Shown here one piece after another: positions 16,177-22,028 of a stretch of 22,028 bases of DNA. This DNA is from an uncultured Erysipelotrichales bacterium. GTDB taxonomy: Bacteria; Bacillota_I; Bacilli_A; Erysipelotrichales; Coprobacillaceae. The first letter of the stretch is position 1; the number at the start of each line of letters is the position of its first letter. The position numbers and the translations under genes are program-made. The notes below the pieces were generated by a model. The model saw nothing but the letters and a program-made list of their open reading frames with translations, had not been told where the DNA came from and did no database searches. The stretch lies in NCBI GenBank assembly GCA_934754755.1, contig CAKVJS010000001.1:1-22028 (forward strand). The letters are read 5' to 3'.

Positions 16177-18657
16177 ATGAGTAATCGAAGCCTATTTACA
16201 AGAAGATGTAGACTATTGATCGGGCCAACCGGACCAACGGGACCCACTGGACCAACGGGACCAACCGGTGGATCTAGCATGGGTGGAGTAACCGGACCAA
16301 CTGGGCCAACCGGACCAACGGGACCAATTGGGCCAACCGGATCAACAGGAATAGATGGGATAATAGGGCCAGCAGGGCCAACTGGATTAGCAGGACCACA
16401 AGGGGAAATAGGAGCAACAGGTCCAATGGGACCAACAGGTGCTCCCGGAGTAGCTGGTATGGCAGGCGCAATGGGACGAACTGGATCAACAGGTCCAACG
16501 GGTCCTGAAGGAATTCAGGGAGAAATAGGACCAACCGGACCAACCGGACCAATGGGATTTACCGGTCCAACTGGATCAACTGGTTCAACCGGGCCAACGG
16601 GTCCTGAAGGAATTCAGGGAGAAATCGGGCCAACGGGCCCAACTGGACCAATGGGGTTTACAGGTCCACAAGGAGAAATAGGGGTAACTGGCCCAACAGG
16701 TGCTTCAGGAATTGGAATAACAGGAGCAACTGGATCAACCGGTTCAACCGGGCCAACTGGTCCTGAAGGAATTCAGGGAGAAATTGGTCCAACAGGCCCA
16801 ACCGGACCAATGGGATTCACAGGTCCACAAGGTGAAATAGGTGAAACAGGACCAACAGGCTCGACAGGCCCAACGGGACCAGATGGAATAGGAATAACAG
16901 GGCCAACCGGACCAACTGGTTCAACTGGAGAAGCGATAACAGGGCCAACTGGCCCAACAGGAGCAGTAGGGCCAACGGGACCAGATGGAATAGGAATAAC
17001 AGGGCCAGCTGGCCCAACAGGAGCAACTGGAGAAGCAGTAACTGGCCCTACAGGATCAACTGGCCCAGCAGGTCCAACTGGTCCAGACGGAATAGGAATA
17101 ACAGGCCCAACCGGACCAACCGGACTAATGGGATTTACCGGGCCGCAAGGAGAAGTAGGACCAACGGGTCCACAAGGAGAAATGGGAGTGACAGGGCCAA
17201 CTGGACCAATGGGATTTACCGGGCCGCAAGGAGAAGTAGGACCAACCGGGCCAACGGGATCAGCAGGTGCAGCAGGTGATTCTATAACCGGGCCAACGGG
17301 ACCAATGGGATCAACTGGGCCGCAAGGAGAAGTAGGAGCAACAGGCCCAACTGGGCCAACAGGATCAGCAGGTGTGGCAGGTGATTCTATAACTGGGCCA
17401 ACAGGACCAACTGGATCGGCTGGAGCCCAAGGAGAAATCGGAGTGACAGGGCCAACCGGACCAATGGGATTTACCGGGCCGCAAGGAGAAGTAGGACCAA
17501 CCGGGCCAACGGGATCAGCAGGTGATTCTATAACCGGTCCAACGGGACCAATGGGATCAACTGGGCCGCAAGGAGAAGTAGGAGCAACAGGCCCAACTGG
17601 ACCAACTGGGCCAACGGGATCAGCAGGTGTGGCAGGTGATTCTATAACTGGGCCAACGGGCCCAACCGGATCGGCTGGAGCCCAAGGAGAAATGGGAGTG
17701 ACAGGGCCAACAGGACCAATGGGATTTACCGGGCCGCAAGGAGAAGTAGGTCCAACCGGTCCAACGGGATCAGCGGGTGATTCTATAACTGGGCCAACAG
17801 GACCAACGGGTCCGCAAGGAGAAATAGGCCCAACGGGACCAACCGGACCAATGGGACCAACAGGAGCAGCCGGAGCATCTGTAGTTGGTTCAATGGGAGT
17901 AGCTGGACCAACTGGGCCAACAGGATCCACAGGATCACAAGGTGAAATAGGACCAACTGGTGCGACTGGACCAATGGGATTTACCGGACCTCAAGGGGAA
18001 GTAGGGCCAACGGGACCAACCGGACCAACGGGATCAACAGGAGCCGATGGTATAGGAACAACTGGAGTAACAGGTCCAACGGGAGCAACAGGCCCTACTG
18101 GAGCTGATGGACAGTCAATTACAGGACCTACTGGACCAATGGGATTTACTGGGCCTGATGGAGCAATTGGTGCAACGGGACCAACAGGTCCTACTGGGCC
18201 AACTGGATCGACGGGGGTTACAGGGGTTAATATGCCACGAACATTTATGACAGCTAATAGTGACCCGAATTCCCCTAGCTTTTCTGTTGGTGCGAATGAA
18301 ATGTATTTGCCATTGCCAAATAAACAGATCATGAATGGATTTACTGTAAATAACGCTAATAATTCAACTTTTGTTGTTCCTAATACGGGTATTTATCTTA
18401 TGAGTTTTCACGTAGGTATAACATCACGAACTTACTTAAATGTAGGAATTGGAGTTGTTACAGCAGGGCAACCTGCAACTATTACCCAAACTTTAATTCA
18501 GCCAAATGTTGCATTAGCAAATTATGATATTACGTGTATCAATCGATTAAATGCAGGCGATATAATTGGAATAAAATTCATTGCTGGTCAAACAGCAGTA
18601 ACTATTACACTTAATAATGGATCGGGTGCAATTCTAAGCGTAATTCAGTTAGATTAG
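16177..18657 (+). CDS. Large collagen-like BclA-type surface protein
   Basis: An 826-residue protein. Residues 1-15 ([15 protein letters not shown]) are a short basic leader with one cysteine and no signal peptide. From Gly16 to about residue 683 runs a Gly-X-Y collagen stalk of well over 200 triplets, mostly GPT, with many GFTGPQGE and GPTGSAG units. The stalk is broken at intervals by five-residue units ending in IT or VT (GIGIT, GEAIT, GDSIT, GQSIT). The last 140 residues, from MPRTFMTAN, form a beta-rich head ([17 protein letters not shown], then [19 protein letters not shown]) of the BclA C-terminal / C1q-like kind, clearly different from the other three heads in the window. The inferred role is a trimeric spore-surface filament, with stalk threonines as likely glycosylation sites. 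Internal repeats show recent expansion. Start: GAGGTGA six bases upstream. Confidence 0.88.
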   Translation: MSNRSLFTRRCRLLIGPTGPTGPTGPTGPTGGSSMGGVTGPTGPTGPTGPIGPTGSTGIDGIIGPAGPTGLAGPQGEIGATGPMGPTGAPGVAGMAGAMGRTGSTGPTGPEGIQGEIGPTGPTGPMGFTGPTGSTGSTGPTGPEGIQGEIGPTGPTGPMGFTGPQGEIGVTGPTGASGIGITGATGSTGSTGPTGPEGIQGEIGPTGPTGPMGFTGPQGEIGETGPTGSTGPTGPDGIGITGPTGPTGSTGEAITGPTGPTGAVGPTGPDGIGITGPAGPTGATGEAVTGPTGSTGPAGPTGPDGIGITGPTGPTGLMGFTGPQGEVGPTGPQGEMGVTGPTGPMGFTGPQGEVGPTGPTGSAGAAGDSITGPTGPMGSTGPQGEVGATGPTGPTGSAGVAGDSITGPTGPTGSAGAQGEIGVTGPTGPMGFTGPQGEVGPTGPTGSAGDSITGPTGPMGSTGPQGEVGATGPTGPTGPTGSAGVAGDSITGPTGPTGSAGAQGEMGVTGPTGPMGFTGPQGEVGPTGPTGSAGDSITGPTGPTGPQGEIGPTGPTGPMGPTGAAGASVVGSMGVAGPTGPTGSTGSQGEIGPTGATGPMGFTGPQGEVGPTGPTGPTGSTGADGIGTTGVTGPTGATGPTGADGQSITGPTGPMGFTGPDGAIGATGPTGPTGPTGSTGVTGVNMPRTFMTANSDPNSPSFSVGANEMYLPLPNKQIMNGFTVNNANNSTFVVPNTGIYLMSFHVGITSRTYLNVGIGVVTAGQPATITQTLIQPNVALANYDITCINRLNAGDIIGIKFIAGQTAVTITLNNGSGAILSVIQLD
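16222..18228 (+). repeat. Collagen-type repeat array of the large gene, with dispersed modules
   Basis: About 2 kb of Gly-X-Y coding repeats. A module encoding [20 protein letters not shown] recurs almost unchanged, beginning at 16501, 16600 and 16759 (offsets 99 and 159 bp, both multiples of three). Confidence 0.85.
17203..17815 (+). repeat. 255-bp tandem repeat inside the collagen stalk
   Basis: Copies start at 17203, 17458 and 17713 with the same opening (GGACCAATGGGATTTACCGG). The first two are full length at 255 bp (85 residues) and the third is partial. Copies 1 and 2 differ by a few substitutions and by two compensating 9-bp indels (loss of GAA-type coding in one place, gain of GPT in another). 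Each 85-residue unit is 25 triplets plus two five-residue GDSIT breaks. Confidence 0.8.
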
Positions 18658-18817
18658 AGTGTCTAATACAGTGTAAATAACTGCAATAAATCGAATGAAG
18701 TTTGAAAAGTATTAACAATTCCTGCCATTAACTCTGTAATTTACATCTATATTGCAGAGTAGGTTTTAACAGGTGCAATATGATAAAAAAAGATATCATA
18801 TGAATAGTATTATGTAG

Positions 18818-18852
18818 GGAGAGCAAGGATAAAATTCTTAGTTCTCTTTTTT
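18818..18852 (+). terminator. Probable terminator downstream of the large collagen gene
   Basis: AGAG (18820-18823) and CTCT, with an inner AAGGA/TTCTT pairing and a small internal loop, followed by six T (18847-18852). The stem is imperfect and lies about 160 bases after the stop codon. Confidence 0.45.
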
Positions 18853-19050
18853 ATTTTCTATTGTAATCATACTCATTAATATATCAGAATATTTAATTGT
18901 TATTTGGAGTATTTATAGGCATATATATCTACCAGTTATCAATTCTACAAAAATAGGAAAATATTTGTAATATAAAACACCCAATGAAGTAATTAAACAA
19001 TTATAACTTACATTAAGTGTTATAGTTTATTTGAAAAATGATAGATAAAA

Positions 19051-19110
19051 TTATTCATAGTGGTTAATTATACCGTTAGAATATAATTTATAGCTTAACC
19101 ACTGAATAAG
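19051..19110. repeat. Long imperfect hairpin
   Basis: AGTGGTTAA (19059-19067) and TTAACCACT (19095-19103) are perfect 9-bp arms. TTATTC (19051-19056) and GAATAA (19104-19109) extend the stem beyond a two-base bulge, and TTATA/TATAA can pair inside. On the minus strand it is followed by a T-rich stretch and overlaps the stop codon of the remnant frame, so it may act as a terminator in that direction. Confidence 0.6.
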
Positions 19111-19361
19111 AATAAGCATGCTTGGCGAGATCTGATTTTGTTCCCAATTGGATTAGAGAAAAATACTATAATCCATATATCATAATGAATCGCAGAGCCG
19201 ATCGTATATACAGCAATATTTACAAGGATAAGTGTATAAAATAAAATTAACCTACAGAGGGTAAAATAAGACTGTACAGGAAAACCAACCAATATACCTC
19301 CAATTTATCCTGGATATACTGAATCTTTTTTATACAGTGCTGCACTTAATATGATAATTCA
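19095..19361 (-). pseudogene. Possible remnant of a membrane-protein gene
   Basis: On the minus strand an open frame of 65 codons (TTG at 19292, stop at 19095) reads as hydrophobic sequence: GFPVQSYFTLCRLILFYTL, then LVNIAVYTIG and WIIVFF. The same frame continues upstream of an in-frame TAA as LSAALYKKDSVYPG, joining smoothly to IGGILVGF. That looks like a nonsense mutation in an older gene rather than a new short gene. A GGAGGT lies three bases before the TTG, which leaves open a real 65-residue peptide. The family is not recognised. The frame ends in the long hairpin at 19051-19110. Confidence 0.3.
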
Positions 19362-19378
19362 CCGTATTAAAATGAGGA

Positions 19379-20431
<1,053 letters not shown>

Positions 20432-20587
20432 TATAATATTATATGTAAAAGTTTGCCGTAATAAAGAAATCATATATTTGGTATGGTACCGATGAATAAA
20501 ACATTATTAGTTTTAATTATTTTTTATGGAGGGTGTAAATATTTTTTGTAAGGTCATCTATTCGGTAATGGTTTAGAATCTCTTATC

Positions 20588-20900
20588 TTAGTTATATATT
20601 TTTAATATGTTTTTTTCACCAATAGTAACAATTGTTACTATTGGTGTTAGGTTCAAAAATGGATAAGTTAACCTGCCCCTGTGAGGTTTATACCTTCTTT
20701 CGAGAAGTACCATTACGATAATTTGTTTTATTGGTAGATTGATCATATTTGTCATACCCCATAGGTTCATCAAATTCGGCTTTTATCATGTCTTATAATG
20801 TTCCCCTAATAAACGTTTATGCATTGGTCATATCACCGGCACTAGTGACTCCATATTCTTTAATTATACTTTTTATAATATCTTTTTGTTCACGGAAAAA
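20588..20900 (-). pseudogene. Decayed IS256-family transposase, N-terminal part
   Basis: Reading the minus strand from about 20900, one frame gives FFREQKDIIKSIIKEYG, a stop at 20817-20819, a second stop, then DMIKAEFDEPMGYDKYDQST followed by NKTNYRNGTSRKKV, a stop, and TSQGQVNLSI, then FEP. The GY-KYD and NKTNYRNG motifs and the following short beta segment are the N-terminal hallmark of IS256-family (Mutator-type) transposases. There are at least three in-frame stop codons. The usual PRDRNG segment before FEP is missing, as is the whole DDE catalytic part. It is therefore a dead fragment. A terminal-repeat-like sequence lies just outside it at 20941-20968. Confidence 0.75.
20617..20646. repeat. 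Perfect 30-bp palindrome
   Basis: CACCAATAGTAACAA (20617-20631) is followed directly by its exact reverse complement (20632-20646), with no loop. A run of T precedes it on the plus strand, so neither direction has the T-tract after the stem needed for an intrinsic terminator. Confidence 0.85.
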
Positions 20901-20940
20901 ATCCTCTTGTAGTAGTTACTTTTATTCTACCATTAGAGGA

Positions 20941-20968
20941 CAGTTTACACAAAATTTTATACAGGCTC
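20941..20968. repeat. Probable terminal inverted repeat end of the IS256-like remnant
   Basis: CAGTTTACACAAAATTTTAT followed by ACAGGCTC resembles IS256-family ends and stands about 40 bp outside the remnant's N-terminal coding end, where the left end should be. No partner end was found to the left. Confidence 0.45.
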
Positions 20969-20975
20969 TTTTTTA

Positions 20976-21347
20976 TGGGTGAAAATAGAGGAAAAACTAC
21001 AACTGTACTTGATTATAATGGATCTCGGAGTAAAAATTCCACCATCTATAATTAATTTTTTCTGTACGTGCGTTTTAATCCAATTATTATAGCTTTCCCT
21101 ATACTAGGCTATTAGTTTTTATATTATAATTTTTGGTTATTTTTATTTTTGATAATTACTAATAGAATAAATATATCGTATATTCTTATATTCAATATTG
21201 AAGCAAAATGATTGTTAATCTTTCTGTATCCAGTCTTTACGAGTAAATAAAAGATCAAACCTATTTATCTTATATTTTAGTACATACAGTATAGGCCTAA
21301 AAATCTGATATATATGATTAGAGTTTTGGAGGGTCTAAGACAAATGA
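20976..21347. other. Non-coding stretch before the partial collagen gene
   Basis: About 370 bp, AT-rich, beyond the IS-like end. One frame on the minus strand stays open for roughly 48 codons (YRESYNNWIKTHVQKK onward) up to the IS end, but has no start codon or recognisable family. Nothing else supportable was seen. Confidence 0.4.
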
Positions 21348-22028
21348 TTAAGATGTGGTATTGAGACTTATAATAATTAATTCAGTACCAGAAAGCAAAT
21401 TCAACTCGCCATTATATCCTGACATTTGAATTGAAATTGATTGATTAGCAAGTATATTTACTAGATATGCATTCGATATTATAGAAGGCGGATTACTTGG
21501 CGGTGTGTTTGTATGTGTAAATGCTGGATTGCCATCTATTAATATATCAATCCGTACAGGAGCTGTGATATTTAAAACAAGCTTGTAGTATATATAATAT
21601 AAATCTTGTTCAGGGACTGTAAAAGATGTTGCATTACTATTGACCGCAATATCATTACTTACCCCTTGACCTACAAAGGGTATTAAAAAATTAAGACCAA
21701 CTATAGGAAATTGTTCAAACCCAGCAGTACGATAAAGATAATGTCGATTCAGGCGGTTCGATCCTTCAAATGCTGGTCCCATAGCACCTGTTGGTCCTAC
21801 GGCACCGGTAGGACCGGTAGGACCAGTTTCTCCCTGTGGTCCAGTAAAACCTATAGGTCCTGTTGGACCGGTTGGTCCAGTTTCGCCTCGTTCACCCTCA
21901 AGACCTGCAGGACCCGTTGGACCTGTGGGTCCAGTAATCCCTATACCGTCTTCGCCTGTTGGACCTATGGCACCGGTAGGGCCTGTTGGTCCAGTTTCTC
22001 CCTGTGGTCCAGTAAAACCTATAGGGCC
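21348..22028 (-). CDS. Collagen-like BclA-type surface protein 3 (5' end outside the window)
   Basis: The frame is open from the right edge (first codon GGC at 22028) to the stop at 21348, 226 residues. The visible start is a Gly-X-Y stalk ([19 protein letters not shown], a five-residue GIGIT break, then [13 protein letters not shown]) that continues beyond the window. The last 140 residues or so are a beta-rich head ([18 protein letters not shown], ending [19 protein letters not shown]) clearly related to those of the 8244 and 20389 genes. An internal ATG at 21782 lies inside the stalk and is not the start. The N-terminus and promoter are not visible. Inferred role as for the other collagen-like genes. 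Confidence 0.85.
   Translation of the reverse strand, partial: GPIGFTGPQGETGPTGPTGAIGPTGEDGIGITGPTGPTGPAGLEGERGETGPTGPTGPIGFTGPQGETGPTGPTGAVGPTGAMGPAFEGSNRLNRHYLYRTAGFEQFPIVGLNFLIPFVGQGVSNDIAVNSNATSFTVPEQDLYYIYYKLVLNITAPVRIDILIDGNPAFTHTNTPPSNPPSIISNAYLVNILANQSISIQMSGYNGELNLLSGTELIIISLNTTS

Larger units (their letters stand above)
18658..19378. other. Gene-poor region between two collagen genes
   Basis: About 720 bp, AT-rich, between the convergent collagen genes. It holds a probable terminator (18818-18852), an 8-bp inverted repeat around an A-rich loop (18778-18801), a long hairpin (19051-19110) and a possible decayed membrane-protein gene on the minus strand. No intact gene was recognised. 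Confidence 0.5.

Noticed and set aside
16773..17930. 385-codon proline/valine-rich frame antisense to the large collagen gene
   Set aside because: It is a by-product of the GGN-CCN-ACN repeat read backwards, without start signal or family.
16222..18228. CRISPR-like look of the regularly repeated DNA
   Set aside because: The repeats are in frame, coding and degenerate at third positions, without unique spacers; they encode a collagen stalk.
20749..20982. 77-codon plus-strand frame
   Set aside because: It lies opposite the decayed IS256 transposase and its terminal end and has no ribosome binding site or recognisable product.

Overview
The window is AT-rich, densely coding DNA from a low-GC Gram-positive bacterium (Bacillota). 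Pointers are: a mannose-family PTS operon; a CpoA/LafB plus LafA pair, which makes glycolipids in Bacilli-type bacteria; YhaM; strong AGGAGG-type ribosome binding sites; and a family of GPT-repeat collagen-like proteins of the kind found on spores. Three collagen-gene starts carry motifs resembling mother-cell (sigma E/K) promoters, so a spore former is likely. The species cannot be named from the sequence.

Layout. (1) 1-284: end of an unrecognised gene, then a terminator. (2) 472-4048: a tightly overlapping five-gene operon, PTS IIC-IID-IIA-IIB plus a tyrosine-phosphatase-like protein, ending in a hairpin that overlaps the stop codons of both this operon and a convergent Cof-type HAD phosphatase (4058-4834, minus). 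(3) 5254-8103: a large single-gene unit encoding a 949-residue protein with a sigma-region-4-like helix-turn-helix and what look like several winged-helix units. (4) 8244-9344: collagen-like gene 1. (5) 9542-11848: a P-type cation ATPase. (6) 11918-15872: operon lafB, lafA::recX, yhaM. (7) 16177-18657: the largest collagen-like gene, with internal 255-bp tandem repeats. (8) 18658-22028: a gene-poor accessory stretch with a collagen-like gene and a partial one on the minus strand, a decayed IS256-family transposase, a possible decayed membrane-protein gene and several large inverted repeats.

How the parts fit. The PTS genes import and phosphorylate a hexose-type sugar, and the phosphatase translationally coupled to them may act on a phosphorylated product or regulator. 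LafB and LafA would build diglycosyl-diacylglycerol. The RecX domain fused to LafA is unexpected because RecX controls RecA. The collagen-like proteins share a short basic cysteine-containing leader, a GPT collagen stalk and a small beta-rich C-terminal head, as in BclA-type spore-surface filaments. Three of the four have closely related heads and the large one has a different head.

The most unusual items are the LafA-RecX fusion, the 949-residue DNA-binding protein, the collagen family with its shared promoter/RBS layout and regularly placed five-residue breaks, and the inverted repeats in the gene-poor stretch.
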